DNA of 43,977 bases from Mycobacterium asiaticum DSM 44297 (GCF_000613245.1 NZ_HG964936.1:1381142-1425118); one strand, 5' to 3'; shown: positions 1 to 12,328, counted from the first letter of the stretch. A program made the numbers and translations. Notes: generated by a model not told the origin, from the sequence alone.

Positions 1-896
1 TTGCCGCCGCTGCCACCATGGCCGCCACCGGAACCGGTGTCTGCGCCGCCGATGCCGCCCTGGCCACCCTGGCCGCCGCTGCCACCCTGGCCGCCGTCGC
101 CCGCGTGTCCGGACAGGGGTGAGCCTTGGCCCCCGGCGCCGCCCGCGCCGCCGTTGCCGCCTTGGCCGCCGCTTGTGCCGTTGATCGAGGTTGTCGGGGT
201 GATGCCGGACCCGCCGGTTCCGCCCATGCCGCCGATGCCGCCAGCCCCGCCGTTGCCGTACAGCAGCCCCCCATTGCCGCCGGCGCCGCCCGCACCCCCG
301 GCGCCACCGTTGCCGCCCTTGGTGCCCCCGCCGGACACCGAGCCTGTGCTGCCGGTGGTGCCCGTTCCGCCGGCACCGCCCTGCCCGCCGTTGCCGAATA
401 AGAAGGCGTTACCGCCTCTGCCGCCGGGCTGGCCGGGCGCGCCTGACCCGCCGTCGCCGCCATCGCCCCACAGGATGCCGCCGGGGCCGCCGTTCTGCCC
501 GGTCCCGGGCGCCCCACTCGAGCCCTTACCGATCAGCGGGGTCCCCAACAACAGGTTTGTAGGGGCATTGATCACCGCCAGCACGCCATCTTCGAACGTC
601 TGCAACGGCGAGACGCTGGCCGCATCGGCGGCGGCATAGCTAAGCCCGGCCTGCCACAGACCCTGGATGAACTGGGCCTCAAACGCCGCCGCCCGCGCAC
701 TCAGCGCCTGATATGCCCGACCCTCTTCGGAGAACAGCAGAGCAATCGCCGCCGACACCTCATCGCCGGCGGCGGCCGCCAGCGAGGTGGTCGAAGCCGA
801 AGCCGCCGCGTTGGCCGCTCTCAGCGATGAGCCAATGCTCGCCACGTCGACCGCTGCGGCCGTCATTATCTCCGGGACCGCAAACACTTGTGTCAT
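1..896 (-). CDS. PE_PGRS family protein (C-terminus beyond the window)
   Basis: Read on the minus strand from ATG 896-894 the frame stays open to the window edge (298 codons seen). A ribosome binding site GGAGGG lies 5 bases upstream (902-907). Residues 1-98 form an alanine-rich helical PE domain with Pro8-Glu9 and, at residues 87-91, the YxxxD motif (YAAAD) known as part of the type VII (ESX-5) secretion signal. A linker follows, with a short TPLIGKG stretch typical of PE_PGRS proteins. From about residue 125 the sequence is Gly-Gly-Ala/Gly-Gly-Asn repeats, the PGRS region. Such proteins are exported to the cell surface; the role of this one is unknown. The matching region of M. tuberculosis, as I recall it, has no PE_PGRS next to Rv3046c, so this may be a lineage-specific copy. 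Proline-rich frames on the plus strand here are antisense shadows. Confidence 0.9.
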   Translation of the reverse strand, partial: MTQVFAVPEIMTAAAVDVASIGSSLRAANAAASASTTSLAAAAGDEVSAAIALLFSEEGRAYQALSARAAAFEAQFIQGLWQAGLSYAAADAASVSPLQTFEDGVLAVINAPTNLLLGTPLIGKGSSGAPGTGQNGGPGGILWGDGGDGGSGAPGQPGGRGGNAFLFGNGGQGGAGGTGTTGSTGSVSGGGTKGGNGGAGGAGGAGGNGGLLYGNGGAGGIGGMGGTGGSGITPTTSINGTSGGQGGNGGAGGAGGQGSPLSGHAGDGGQGGSGGQGGQGGIGGADTGSGGGHGGSGG

Positions 897-1113
897 CGCC
901 GCCCTCCAACCTGCTCATCACCGGTCATCTGGATACACCTGTAAAAGGTATGAGAACGATGTGAGGAGTGTATGCCTCTTTAGCCGGGTTATTTCGTTTT
1001 CCGGACCAGGGATTTTCGCCCCGCGAGCCACGCAGGCGTGAACGCCGTATGAATTGTGCGAAGGTTGCGGCCGCGCTGTAGCGCGGTGAAGCGCTTGCAG
1101 TGACACTAGGCGG

Positions 1114-1482
1114 GTGACTGTGTCCGCTTCCAAGAGCGCCGCCTCGGTGTCCGCGTTCTGTGCCTCGGTGCTGCGGTGGTTGCGCGCCGGTTATCCCGAA
1201 GGGGTTCCAGGTCCGGACCGAATGCCGCTGTTGGCCTTGCTGCGCAACACCCCGCTGACCGAGGAGCAGATCAGGCAGGTGGTGCGCGACATCACCGCCG
1301 AGGGCTCACCCGCCACCGTCGACGGGGTGATCGAACGTGACGAGATCGCCGAGTTCATTTCCGAGGTGACCCACTACGACGCGGGACCGGAGAACATTGC
1401 GCGTGTCGCCGGCGTCCTGGCCGCGGCCGGGTGGCCGCTGGCTGGGATAGACGCCGACGACGCACCTACCTCACAGGGTTGA
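1114..1482 (+). CDS. DUF3349 protein, Rv3046c type
   Basis: A 122-residue acidic, helical protein starting at GTG 1114 (a second GTG two codons later is possible). The block with residues [16 protein letters not shown], followed by LLALL and the TEEQIRQVV helix, matches the small mycobacterial DUF3349 family that includes Rv3046c. The family has solved small helical structures but no assigned function. There is no signal peptide and no membrane segment, so it is probably cytosolic. It converges on adhC and the two reading frames overlap by 12 bases at their 3' ends. The 217-base gap upstream (897-1113), shared with the divergent PE_PGRS gene, must hold both promoters; I see no clear motif in it. 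Confidence 0.8.
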   Translation: MTVSASKSAASVSAFCASVLRWLRAGYPEGVPGPDRMPLLALLRNTPLTEEQIRQVVRDITAEGSPATVDGVIERDEIAEFISEVTHYDAGPENIARVAGVLAAAGWPLAGIDADDAPTSQG

Positions 1483-2511
1483 GATATCGATGACGAACCG
1501 GTACCGCACGTCACTGGCGAGCACGCGCTCGTAGGCCTCGTTGACGTAATCGGCTTCGATGACCTCGATTTCGGGCGTCACGTTGTGCTCGGCGCAGAAG
1601 TCGAGCATCTCCTGGGTCTCGGCGATCCCGCCGATGTTCGACCCGGACAGGCTGCGTCGCGCCAGCGCCAGCCCGAACGCAGGCACCTCCATCGGGTGCT
1701 CGGGAATGCCGAGTTCGACCATGGTGCCGTCGACGTCGAGCAGGTTCAGGTACTGGCCCAGATCGAGGTTCGCCGAGACGGTGTTCAGGATCAGGTCGAA
1801 ACTGCCGCGCAGTTTCTTGAAGGTGTCCGGATCCGAGGTGGCGTAGTAGTTGCTTGCGCCCAAACGTATTCCGTCTTCCATCTTCTTCAGCGACTGTGAC
1901 AGCACGCTGACCTGGCACCCCATCGCCGCGCCCAGTTTCACGCCCATATGCCCCAGGCCGCCCAGGCCGATGATCGCCAGCCGGGTGTCCTTTCCGGCCT
2001 TCCAGTGCCGCAGCGGCGAGAACAGCGTGATGCCCGCGCACAGCAAAGGTGCGGCGGCGTCCAACGGCAACGATTCGGGGATGCGCACGACGAAGTTCTC
2101 GTCGACGACGACCGCCTGGCTGTACCCGCCCTGGGTGGAGGTGCCGTCCTTATCAATCGAGTTGTAGGTGAAGGTCGCGCCGTTCTTGCAGTACTGCTCC
2201 AGCCCGGCCACACAGCTGCTGCACTGCCCGCACGAGTTCACCATGCAGCCGACGCCGACGTGGTCGCCGACCTTGTGCTTGGTCACCTCCGAGCCGACCG
2301 CGGAAACCACACCGGCGATCTCGTGGCCCGGGACAACGGGATAGTTCGGTACGCCCCATTCGGCTTTGACGGTGTGGATGTCGGAGTGGCAAATGCCGGC
2401 GAACTTGATGTCGATGGCCACGTCGTGCGGGCCGGGTTCGCGGCGCTCGATGGTGGTCTTGGTCAGCGGTTCGGTCGCCGACATGGCGGCGTAAGCGTTG
2501 ACGGTGCTCAT
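1471..2511 (-). CDS. adhC: Zinc NADP-dependent alcohol dehydrogenase
   Basis: A 346-residue medium-chain dehydrogenase, the same length as M. tuberculosis AdhC (Rv3045), and closest to the cinnamyl-alcohol/YahK type enzymes that reduce aldehydes with NADPH. Catalytic zinc ligands are visible in ICHSD and PGHEIAG. The structural zinc site is the four-cysteine cluster around CGQCSSC. The nucleotide site is GLGGLGHMG near residue 180, followed by a Ser/Lys-rich turn (SQSLKK) compatible with NADP. The start is ATG 2511 with a purine-rich site (AAGAGGGA) just upstream. It lies 89 bases downstream of fecB on the same strand, and the gap carries two small palindromes. The physiological substrate is not evident from sequence. 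Confidence 0.93.
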   Translation of the reverse strand: MSTVNAYAAMSATEPLTKTTIERREPGPHDVAIDIKFAGICHSDIHTVKAEWGVPNYPVVPGHEIAGVVSAVGSEVTKHKVGDHVGVGCMVNSCGQCSSCVAGLEQYCKNGATFTYNSIDKDGTSTQGGYSQAVVVDENFVVRIPESLPLDAAAPLLCAGITLFSPLRHWKAGKDTRLAIIGLGGLGHMGVKLGAAMGCQVSVLSQSLKKMEDGIRLGASNYYATSDPDTFKKLRGSFDLILNTVSANLDLGQYLNLLDVDGTMVELGIPEHPMEVPAFGLALARRSLSGSNIGGIAETQEMLDFCAEHNVTPEIEVIEADYVNEAYERVLASDVRYRFVIDISTL

Positions 2512-2549
2512 TGACGTATCCCTCTTCGGTCGCGTGTACTACAAGAAAG

Positions 2550-2571
2550 CTTAGCTAAGGTAATGGTTACC
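2550..2571. promoter_or_regulatory. Two adjacent palindromes upstream of adhC
   Basis: The fecB-adhC gap carries the perfect 10-base palindrome CTTAGCTAAG (2550-2559). It is immediately joined to GGTAA-TGG-TTACC (2559-2571). They lie about 40-60 bases upstream of the adhC start, where an operator would act. The first resembles part of an iron-box (TTAGGTTAGGCTAACCTAA) only loosely. No regulator can be named. Confidence 0.35.
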
Positions 2572-2600
2572 GGCCAGCCGCGGGCGGGTGGGCACCGTCA

Positions 2601-3677
2601 CTAGTTGATCGGCGCGCTGATCCAGCCGACATCGGTCAACACGCCGCGGGCGGCGATTAATCCCTCGCCGGTTTGCCAGATCTCGTCGTTGACCACAAAG
2701 ATCCGGTTGTCGCGGTTGGCGCCCAGTTTGCGCCAGGGGCCGCTATCCAAAACCGTCGCCGCACGCTCGGCGGCGTCGGGGGAGGCGCACGACACATAGA
2801 TGATGTCGGCGTCGGCTGCCGAGAAGTCCGCATCCTTGGCCAGGTCGGCATCAGTGGCGCCGAACTCGACGAACGGCTTGTCGGTGAACCGCTGCGATGC
2901 TGGCCGGTCCACCCCGACCGCCGCCAGCACACTGGCCGGGAAGTTATTGGACCCGTAGACCCGCAGGGTGCTGGTAGTTAGCTGGACCACCGATACCTGA
3001 AAGTGGGCCGCGTCGTGCTTGGCTCCCACCTCGGCCGCGCGCTGGGTGAACCCGCTGAGCAGGGCATCGGCGGCGCCGCCGCGGGCCGTCGCACCTCCCA
3101 CGCCGCGCAGGTTGTCCTGCCAGGCGGCGCCCGGGGCGGCTGTGAACACCGTCGGGGCGATAGCAGCCAGCTGCGGGTAGAGCGACGGGGTGAGTGCTGC
3201 CGAGCCCAAAATCAGGTCCGGGCGGGCGGCCGCGATCGCGTTCAGATCCGGGGCGGTGCGAGAGCCAACTCCGGGCACGTCGTGAATTGCCTTACCAAGG
3301 TAGGACGGCTGGCCCGACGACCCGTCGGCCAGCGCCGCCCCGACGACCCGCGACTGCAGTCCGAGTGCGCACAGCGCGTCGAGCTGGTCGCCGGAGAGCA
3401 CCACGATCCGCTGCGGATCGGCGGGCACCTGCGCAACGTCCGGGGTGATACCGGGGGCGTTGCGCGCCGGCCGGGTGGGCGGGCCAGGATCGGGCGCGGC
3501 CGGCTCCCGCCCGCACGACTCCTCGGGTTTGCGGTCGTTACCCAGGACGCCGGCGCCGGCGATCTGGGTGGTCGGGGTTACCAACGTCGACGAGGACCCC
3601 GTTTTGTCGGAACCGCAGGCGCTGCACGTCAGTACCAGCGCGGCGGCCACGCTGAGAATCAGACCGCCGGATCGCAC
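2601..3677 (-). CDS. fecB: Periplasmic-binding-protein lipoprotein FecB
   Basis: A 358-residue substrate-binding lipoprotein matching M. tuberculosis FecB (Rv3044, 359 residues), known from the literature for links to iron/haem uptake and envelope antibiotic tolerance. The start chosen is GTG 3677. It gives a short basic n-region, a hydrophobic core (LILSVAAALVLT) and a cysteine (SACGS) suited to lipidation; a longer open frame to 3770 would put 31 odd residues ahead of the signal peptide. The mature part has the class III binding-protein fold signals: QRIVVLSGDQLDALCALG near the N-lobe, RPDLILGSAAL, and a C-lobe ending with WRKLGANRDNRIFVVND. There is no permease or ATPase gene next to it. 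It is divergent from ctaD across about 200 bases. Confidence 0.9.
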   Translation of the reverse strand: MRSGGLILSVAAALVLTCSACGSDKTGSSSTLVTPTTQIAGAGVLGNDRKPEESCGREPAAPDPGPPTRPARNAPGITPDVAQVPADPQRIVVLSGDQLDALCALGLQSRVVGAALADGSSGQPSYLGKAIHDVPGVGSRTAPDLNAIAAARPDLILGSAALTPSLYPQLAAIAPTVFTAAPGAAWQDNLRGVGGATARGGAADALLSGFTQRAAEVGAKHDAAHFQVSVVQLTTSTLRVYGSNNFPASVLAAVGVDRPASQRFTDKPFVEFGATDADLAKDADFSAADADIIYVSCASPDAAERAATVLDSGPWRKLGANRDNRIFVVNDEIWQTGEGLIAARGVLTDVGWISAPIN

Positions 3678-3809
3678 ACGGTCGACGTTAACATCCGGCC
3701 AGCTCAAGCCTGGTGAAGCGGGACTGGGCGCCCACCCCTGTTGCTGAAGGCCCCCGCAGGTCCGGCACAATTACGACAGTTTGTAGGACCAGACCTTCCG
3801 CCGACCTGA

Positions 3810-6887
<3,078 letters not shown>

Positions 6888-6902
6888 AGCGTCTGCTCGC
6901 CA
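6888..6902. repeat. Copy of the AGCGTCTGCTCGC motif after serB2
   Basis: Immediately after the serB2 stop, 6888-6900 reads AGCGTCTGCTCGC. This equals the right arm of the large hairpin downstream of fixB (42311-42323). No matching left arm is found here, so it is an isolated half of the element rather than a hairpin. Confidence 0.5.
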
Positions 6903-6930
6903 GTGGGGCGGTACCTCCCGCTCGCAGGGC

Positions 6931-7782
6931 ATGCGGCACGATGGTCGGGTGGTTGAACACGAGGCCGATCCCGACCTGCTGATCGACTTCCGAAACGTCT
7001 CGCTGCGCCGTGGCGGACGCACCCTGGTTGGCCCGCTGGACTGGGCCGTGGAACTCGACGAACGCTGGGTGATCATCGGCCCCAACGGGGCCGGCAAGAC
7101 GTCGCTGCTGCGCATTGCCGCCGCCTCCGAACACCCGTCCTCGGGTGTCGCCTTCGTACTGGGGGAGCGGCTGGGCCGGGTCGACGTCGCCGAGCTGCGG
7201 TCCCGCATTGGGCTGAGCTCCTCGGCGCTCGCGCAGCGGGTGCCCAGCGACGAGCTGGTGCGGGATCTGGTTGTCTCGGCCGGTTATTCGGTGCTGGGCC
7301 GGTGGCGCGAGCGCTACGAGGACATCGACTACCGGCGCGCGGTCGACATGCTGGAGAGCCTGGGCGCCGAGCACCTGGCCGACCGCACCTACGGCACCCT
7401 GTCCGAGGGTGAACGCAAGCGGGTGCTGATCGCCCGGGCGCTGATGACCGACCCCGAACTGCTGCTGCTCGACGAACCCGCCGCCGGCCTGGATCTCGGT
7501 GGCCGCGAGGAACTGGTGGCCCGGCTGGCCGACCTCGCCGCCGACCCCGACGCCCCGGCGCTGGTACTGGTCACCCACCACGTCGAGGAGGTGCCGCCGG
7601 GCTTCAGCCATTGCCTGCTGCTGTCAGAGGCCAAGGTGGTGGCCTCGGGTCTGCTGCCCGACGTGCTGACCGCCGAGAACCTTTCGGCGGCGTTCGGGCA
7701 GCGGATCGCGCTGGATGTCGTCGACGGCCGCTACTTCGCGCGGCGGGTGCGCAGCCGCGCCGCTCACCGGAGGCAGGCATGA
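6931..7782 (+). CDS. ABC transporter ATP-binding protein, Rv3041c type
   Basis: A 283-residue stand-alone ABC ATPase with Walker A GPNGAGKTS (near residue 50), signature LSEGERKR in place of the usual LSGGQ, Walker B LLLLDEPAAGLD, and the switch histidine in LVTHHVEEV. It belongs to the ModC/YlmA-like group, whose transported substrate is unknown. No membrane permease gene is adjacent, so it either works with a distant partner or has a non-transport role. Its TGA overlaps the ATG of the Nudix gene (ATGA), so the two are translationally coupled. The start ATG 6931 has only a weak binding site; GTG 6949 is an alternative. Confidence 0.87.
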   Translation: MRHDGRVVEHEADPDLLIDFRNVSLRRGGRTLVGPLDWAVELDERWVIIGPNGAGKTSLLRIAAASEHPSSGVAFVLGERLGRVDVAELRSRIGLSSSALAQRVPSDELVRDLVVSAGYSVLGRWRERYEDIDYRRAVDMLESLGAEHLADRTYGTLSEGERKRVLIARALMTDPELLLLDEPAAGLDLGGREELVARLADLAADPDAPALVLVTHHVEEVPPGFSHCLLLSEAKVVASGLLPDVLTAENLSAAFGQRIALDVVDGRYFARRVRSRAAHRRQA

Positions 7783-8597
7783 ACGGCACCGAAGTACCCC
7801 TGACACCACGGCCGGCCGCGACCGTGATGCTGGTGCGCGACACCCCGTCGGGCATCGCGCTGTTCCTGATGCGCCGGCACTCGCAGATGGAGTTCGCGCC
7901 GGGGGTGATCGTGTTCCCCGGCGGTGGCGTCGACGACCGGGACCGCAACGCCGATATCGCGTGGGCCGGGCCGCCACCACAGTGGTGGGCGCGGCGGTTC
8001 GGCATCGAGACCGACCTGGCCACCGCACTGGTCTGCGCCGCGGCGCGGGAGACCTTCGAGGAGTCCGGGGTGCTGTTCGCCGGGCCCGCTGATGACCCGG
8101 AAAGCATTGTCGGCGACGCGTCGGTTTACGCCGACGCGCGCCGGGCGCTCGCCGACCACACCTTGTCCTTTGCGGACTTCCTGCAGACCGAAAGACTGGT
8201 GTTGCGCTCCGATCTGCTGCGCCCGTGGGCGAACTGGGTCACCCCAGAAGCCGAGCGCACCCGCCGCTACGACACCTATTTCTTTGTGGGGGCGCTGCCG
8301 GAGGGCCAGCGGGCCGACGGTGACAACACCGAATCCGACCGTTCCGGTTGGGCGTTGCCGCAGGATGCCATCGACGATTTCGAGGCCGGGCGCAACGTCC
8401 TGCTACCGCCTACGTGGACCCAGCTGGACTCGCTGGTGGGACGCACGGTCGCCGACGTGATGGCCGTCGAGCGCCAGATCGCGCCGGTGCAGCCGATCCT
8501 GGAGAAGCGCGGCGACAACTGGGTGTTCGAGTTCTTCGATTCGGACCGCTACCACCGCGCGCGGGAAGCGGGCGGCGCCATGGACTGGCCCCTGTGA
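7779..8597 (+). CDS. Nudix hydrolase, NUDT19-like, Rv3040c type
   Basis: A 272-residue Nudix-fold protein starting at ATG 7779 after GGAGG. The Nudix box is split: the [10 protein letters not shown] strand comes first, then about 35 extra residues, then [13 protein letters not shown] carrying the catalytic REx2EExG. This insertion is typical of the NUDT7/NUDT19 coenzyme A diphosphatase-like branch, which hydrolyses CoA and acyl-CoA in other organisms. That activity is an inference here. The ATGA overlap with the ABC ATPase and the one-base gap to echA17, an acyl-CoA enzyme, fit a link to CoA metabolism. A C-terminal segment (PTWTQLDSL) is part of the same family. Confidence 0.85.
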   Translation: MNGTEVPLTPRPAATVMLVRDTPSGIALFLMRRHSQMEFAPGVIVFPGGGVDDRDRNADIAWAGPPPQWWARRFGIETDLATALVCAAARETFEESGVLFAGPADDPESIVGDASVYADARRALADHTLSFADFLQTERLVLRSDLLRPWANWVTPEAERTRRYDTYFFVGALPEGQRADGDNTESDRSGWALPQDAIDDFEAGRNVLLPPTWTQLDSLVGRTVADVMAVERQIAPVQPILEKRGDNWVFEFFDSDRYHRAREAGGAMDWPL

Positions 8598-8598
8598 A

Positions 8599-9366
8599 GT
8601 GAGTGAGTTCGTCAGCGTCGTCGTCAGCGACGGCACCCAGGACCCCGGGCTGGCCATGCTGCTGCTTTCGCGCTCGCCCACCAACGCGATGACGCGCCAG
8701 GTGTACCGCGAAATCGTCTCGGCCGCAGAGGAATTGGGCCGTCGCGAGGACGTCGCCGCGGTGATCCTGTTCGGCGGCCACGAAATCTTCTCGGCCGGGG
8801 ACGACATGCCCGAGCTGCGAACACTGACCGCCGCGGAAGCGGGGACCGCGGCCCGGGCGCGTCGCGAGGCCATCGACGCGGTGGCCGCGATCCCGAAGCC
8901 GACGGTGGCGGCCATCACCGGATATGCGCTGGGGGCGGGATTGACGCTGGCGCTGGCCGCCGACTGGCGCGTCAGCGGCGACAACGTGAAGTTCGGGGCT
9001 ACCGAGATCCTGGCCGGTCTGATCCCCGGCGGCGGCGGCATGGCCCGGCTTACCCACGCGGTCGGTGCGAGCCGGGCCAAGGAGCTGGTGTTCAGCGGGC
9101 GCTTCTTCGACGCCGAGGAGGCGCTCGCACTGGGGTTGATCGACGACATGGTGGCACCGGACGACGTCTACGACGCGGCGGCGAACTGGGCCCGGCGCTT
9201 CCTGGACGGACCGGCGCACGCGTTGGCCGCCGCCAAGGCCGCAATAAACGCCTCAGCCGGCGACGGCGCTGACCCCGAGCGGCTCGCCGCCGAGATCCGC
9301 CGCTACGTCGACGTCTTCGCCGCCGGTCAAGGCGGTCATGCGGAAGGCGGCCGGCACGGCGGTTAG
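8599..9366 (+). CDS. echA17: Enoyl-CoA hydratase/isomerase family protein EchA17
   Basis: A 255-residue crotonase-fold enzyme matching M. tuberculosis EchA17 (Rv3039c). Family marks are [13 protein letters not shown] (oxyanion-hole strand), [21 protein letters not shown] (second oxyanion Gly) and [21 protein letters not shown] near the C-terminus. EchA-type proteins hydrate 2-enoyl-CoA in fatty-acid beta-oxidation. The catalytic glutamates of classical hydratases are not clearly conserved around the [12 protein letters not shown] loop, so the exact reaction is open. GTG 8599 starts one base after the Nudix stop. The C-terminus overlaps nothing; the next gene starts 10 bases later. Confidence 0.9.
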   Translation: MSEFVSVVVSDGTQDPGLAMLLLSRSPTNAMTRQVYREIVSAAEELGRREDVAAVILFGGHEIFSAGDDMPELRTLTAAEAGTAARARREAIDAVAAIPKPTVAAITGYALGAGLTLALAADWRVSGDNVKFGATEILAGLIPGGGGMARLTHAVGASRAKELVFSGRFFDAEEALALGLIDDMVAPDDVYDAAANWARRFLDGPAHALAAAKAAINASAGDGADPERLAAEIRRYVDVFAAGQGGHAEGGRHGG

Positions 9367-9376
9367 GCTGCCCTGC

Positions 9377-10360
9377 ATGACGAGGAGTACTGAGATCCCC
9401 GCAGACGCGGCTCCCAACCCGCACGCCACCGCCGAGGAAGTCGAAGCGGCCAGGCACGACAGCAAGCTCGCCCAGGTGCTCTATCACGACTGGGAAGCCG
9501 AGAATTACGACGAAAAGTGGTCGATCTCCTACGACCAGCGCTGCGTGGACTACGCCCGCGGCCGTTTCGACGCGATCGTGCCCGACAAGGTACTCCGGGA
9601 ACTGCCCTACGACCGCGCGCTGGAGCTGGGCTGCGGCACGGGCTTCTTCCTGCTCAATTTGATCCAGGCGGGGGTCGCGCGCCGCGGCTCGGTGACCGAT
9701 CTGTCGCCGGGCATGGTCAAGGTCGCCACCCGCAACGGGCAGTCGCTGGGCCTGGACATCGACGGCCGGGTCGCCGATGCCGAAGGCATCCCATACGAGG
9801 ACGACACCTTCGACCTGGTGGTAGGGCACGCCGTGCTGCACCACATCCCCGACGTCGAGCTGTCGCTGCGCGAGGTGATCAGGGTCCTCAAGCCCGGCGG
9901 CCGGTTCGTCTTCGCCGGTGAGCCGACCAGCGCCGGAAATGTCTACGCACGAGGCCTGTCCACCCTGACCTGGCGGGTCGCCACCAACGTCACCAAGCTG
10001 CCCGGCCTGGCGAGCTGGCGCCGGCCGCAGGAGGAGCTCGACGAGTCGTCCCGCGCCGCCGCGCTGGAAGCCGTCGTCGACCTGCACACGTTCACCCCCG
10101 GTGATCTGGAGCGGATGGCCACCAACGCCGGCGCGGTGGAGGTGGAAACGGCCAGCGAGGAATTCACCGCCGCCATGTTCGGCTGGCCGGTGCGAACCTT
10201 TGAAGCCTCGGTGCCGCCCGGCCGTCTCGGTTGGGGTTGGGCGCGGTTCGCATTCAATGGCTGGAAGGCGCTGAGCTGGGTGGATGCCAACGTCTGGCGC
10301 CACGTCGCGCCGAAGGGCTGGTTCTACAACGTGATGGTCACCGGGGTCAAGCCCTCCTGA
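9377..10360 (+). CDS. SAM-dependent methyltransferase, Rv3038c type
   Basis: A 327-residue class I methyltransferase, the same length as Rv3038c when started at ATG 9377. Motif I is ALELGCGTGFFLLNL (near residue 80), with the acidic residue after the second strand in SVTDLSPGMVKVA. The motif IV/V region has FDLVVGHAVLHHIPDVE and VLKPGGRFVFAGEP. The substrate is unknown; the C-terminal region (FEASVPPGRLGW, FNGWKALSWVD) is specific to this mycobacterial family. It lies in a run with echA17 upstream and the THUMP-like methyltransferase downstream, whose frame begins at or before this gene's stop. Confidence 0.85.
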   Translation: MTRSTEIPADAAPNPHATAEEVEAARHDSKLAQVLYHDWEAENYDEKWSISYDQRCVDYARGRFDAIVPDKVLRELPYDRALELGCGTGFFLLNLIQAGVARRGSVTDLSPGMVKVATRNGQSLGLDIDGRVADAEGIPYEDDTFDLVVGHAVLHHIPDVELSLREVIRVLKPGGRFVFAGEPTSAGNVYARGLSTLTWRVATNVTKLPGLASWRRPQEELDESSRAAALEAVVDLHTFTPGDLERMATNAGAVEVETASEEFTAAMFGWPVRTFEASVPPGRLGWGWARFAFNGWKALSWVDANVWRHVAPKGWFYNVMVTGVKPS

Positions 10361-11550
10361 GTGCTAGCGGGCTACGGTTCAGCGCCGCCGACGTCCGATA
10401 TCTGCGCTCGGCTCCTGGCGCCGCGGCGCTTGCGGCGGTCGCCGGATTCGAACTGAGCGACGCCACCAGGATCGCCGACGTCGGCCTCGTGCGCGACAGG
10501 TTCGGCGACCGGGCCGCGGTCCTGGTGGAGACGACGCTGTTGCGCCGCAAGGCCGCGGACAAATTGGGCGGCCTGGGCGACGTTTCCCGGTGGCTGTTCA
10601 CCGATGAGGCGCTGCAGCAGGCCACCGCCGGACCGGTGGCGTTGCACCGCGCCGCCCGGCTTGCCGGTCGGGTGGTGCACGACGCGACCTGTTCGATCGG
10701 CACCGAGTCGGCCGCTTTGCGGGGCTCGGCGGCGCGGGTGATCGGCAGCGACCTCGACCCCGTCCGGCTGGCGATGGCGCAGCACAACCTGGCCGGCACC
10801 GTCGAGCTGTGCCGCGCCGACGCGCTGCATCCGGTGACCCGCGACGCCGTCGTCGTCGCGGACCCGGCCCGGCGCAGTGGCGGCCGCCGCCGCTTCCACC
10901 CGGCCGACTACCAGCCCGCGCTCGGCCCGCTGCTGGATTGCTACCGCGGCCGCGATGTGGCCGTGAAATGCTCTCCGGGAATCGATTTCGATCAGCTCAA
11001 CCGACTGGGATTCGATGCAGAGATCGAGGTGACGTCCTACCGCGGCTCGGTGCGGGAGGCTTGCCTGTGGTCGGCCGGCCTAACTGTGCCAGGGGTGCGA
11101 CGGCGGGCCAGCGTGCTGGATCAGGACGAGCAGATCACCGACGCCGAGCCAGACGACTGCCCGACGAGGCCCCCCGGACGGTGGATCGTCGACCCCGACG
11201 GAGCCGTGGTGCGGGCGGGGCTGGTGCGCCATTACGGCTCCCGCCACGGACTCTGGCAACTGGACCCCGAGATTGCCTACCTGTCCGGTGACCGGCTGCC
11301 CGCCGGAGTGCGCGGTTTCGAAGTCCTCGAGCAACTGCCCTTCGACGAGCGGCGTCTGCGGCACGCGCTGGCTGCGCTGGACTGCGGCGCGCTGGAGATC
11401 CTGGTGCGCGGTGTGCAAGTCGATCCGGACGTGCTGCGCCGACGACTGCGGTTGCGCGGCGGTGCGTCGCTGTCCGTGGTCATCGCCCGCATCGGCCGCT
11501 TCGGGGCCGGCAATCGAGCGGTGGCATACGTCTGCCGTCCGGCGCGGTAA
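10357..11550 (+). CDS. THUMP-like class I methyltransferase, Rv3037c type
   Basis: A SAM-binding protein of about 397 residues. The N-terminal region is helical (LRFSAADVRYLRS). The Rossmann part has VVHDATCSIGTESAALRG and SDLDPVRLAMAQHN, and VVVADPARRSGGRRRFH fills the catalytic-loop position. The C-terminal third (LPFDERRLRHALAALDCGALEILVRGV) is the THUMP-like domain. Rv3037c has been proposed by genome context as a methyltransferase for methylglucose lipopolysaccharide; the THUMP-like domain would equally suit a nucleic-acid substrate. The start is uncertain: homology begins near 10372 and no ATG or GTG is in frame nearby. I give CTG 10357, which overlaps the upstream TGA; the nearest TTG (10231) would overlap the previous gene by 130 bases. 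Confidence 0.8.
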   Translation: MSASGLRFSAADVRYLRSAPGAAALAAVAGFELSDATRIADVGLVRDRFGDRAAVLVETTLLRRKAADKLGGLGDVSRWLFTDEALQQATAGPVALHRAARLAGRVVHDATCSIGTESAALRGSAARVIGSDLDPVRLAMAQHNLAGTVELCRADALHPVTRDAVVVADPARRSGGRRRFHPADYQPALGPLLDCYRGRDVAVKCSPGIDFDQLNRLGFDAEIEVTSYRGSVREACLWSAGLTVPGVRRRASVLDQDEQITDAEPDDCPTRPPGRWIVDPDGAVVRAGLVRHYGSRHGLWQLDPEIAYLSGDRLPAGVRGFEVLEQLPFDERRLRHALAALDCGALEILVRGVQVDPDVLRRRLRLRGGASLSVVIARIGRFGAGNRAVAYVCRPAR

Positions 11551-11632
11551 CGCCGGGTACGCTGACGGCGATTACCTGATGAGGGGCCACCGCCATTCTT
11601 GGTGGGCTGGGTATTGAAGGAAACAAGCAACG

Positions 11633-12325
11633 ATGCGTTATCTGATAGCGGCCGCAGCACTGATGGGTGCGGCCGTCACCGGCTGGCCGGCCTTCTTCAC
11701 GGCAACCGCCGTGCCGCCGTCGTGCGCCGGCATCGGCGGATCCGTCGAAGCCGGGCAGATCTGCCACATCCACCAGTCCAGCACCACCTACACCCTCGAC
11801 ATCACGTTTCCGGTCGACTACCCCGACCAGCAGGCACTGACCGACTACATCACCCAGAACCGTGACGGGTTCGTCAACGTGGCACAGGGATCAGGACGGC
11901 GTGACCAGCCCTACCAGATGGACGCCACCAACGAACAACACACCTCTGGGCAACCACCGCGCACCCGCAGCGTGGTGCTCAAGTTCTTCCAGGACCTCGG
12001 CGGGGCTCGCCCATCCAACTGGTACAAGGCCTTCAATTACAACTTGGCCAGCAAGCAGCCCATCACCTTCGACAATCTGTTTGCGCCGAACACCAACCCA
12101 CTGGACACCATCTATCCGATCGTGCAGCGCGAACTGGAACACCAGAGCGGGCTGGGCGTGGCGATCTCCCCGGGGGCGGGCCACGACCCGACCAACTACC
12201 AGAACTTCGCCATCACCGACGATGCGCTGATCTTCTACTTCGCCCAGGGCGAGCTGCTGCCGTCGTTCGCCGGTGCCACTCAGGTCCAGGTGCCGCGCAG
12301 CTCGCTCCCGCCGCTGGCCGTGTAG
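11633..12325 (+). CDS. Secreted DUF3298/RsiV-like protein TB22.2
   Basis: A 230-residue exported protein matching TB22.2 (Rv3036c), a culture-filtrate antigen for which esterase activity has been reported. Residues 1-25 form a Sec signal peptide (MRYLIAAAALMGAAVTG, then PAFFTATA). The mature part has the pattern FPVDYPDQQALTDYITQNRDGF and ends with FAITDDALIFYFAQGELLPS, the DUF3298-type C-terminal fold in which the FYF strand is conserved. ATG 11633 has AAGGAA upstream (11617-11622). A weak hairpin (CCACC/GGTGG) and GGGTAT occur at 11587-11614, but no matching -35 is found. It converges on the next gene with a 3-base gap. Confidence 0.88.
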   Translation: MRYLIAAAALMGAAVTGWPAFFTATAVPPSCAGIGGSVEAGQICHIHQSSTTYTLDITFPVDYPDQQALTDYITQNRDGFVNVAQGSGRRDQPYQMDATNEQHTSGQPPRTRSVVLKFFQDLGGARPSNWYKAFNYNLASKQPITFDNLFAPNTNPLDTIYPIVQRELEHQSGLGVAISPGAGHDPTNYQNFAITDDALIFYFAQGELLPSFAGATQVQVPRSSLPPLAV

Positions 12326-12328
12326 CGC

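Noticed and set aside
1..560. Repeats at the left edge as a possible CRISPR or minisatellite
   Set aside because: The repeats are degenerate Gly-Gly-x triplet codons in frame with a PE_PGRS gene, without spacers of constant length.
1..639. A proline-rich plus-strand frame of 212 codons at the left edge
   Set aside because: It is the antisense of PGRS glycine codons (GGC gives GCC/CCG). The minus-strand PE domain is unmistakable.
10231..10356. TTG 10231 start for the Rv3037c-type protein
   Set aside because: It adds 42 residues that overlap the end of the preceding gene and show no family similarity.
11609..11614. GGGTAT before the TB22.2 gene as a SigF -10
   Set aside because: The bases 15-17 upstream read ACCGC or similar, not GTTT, and it sits too close to the start codon.
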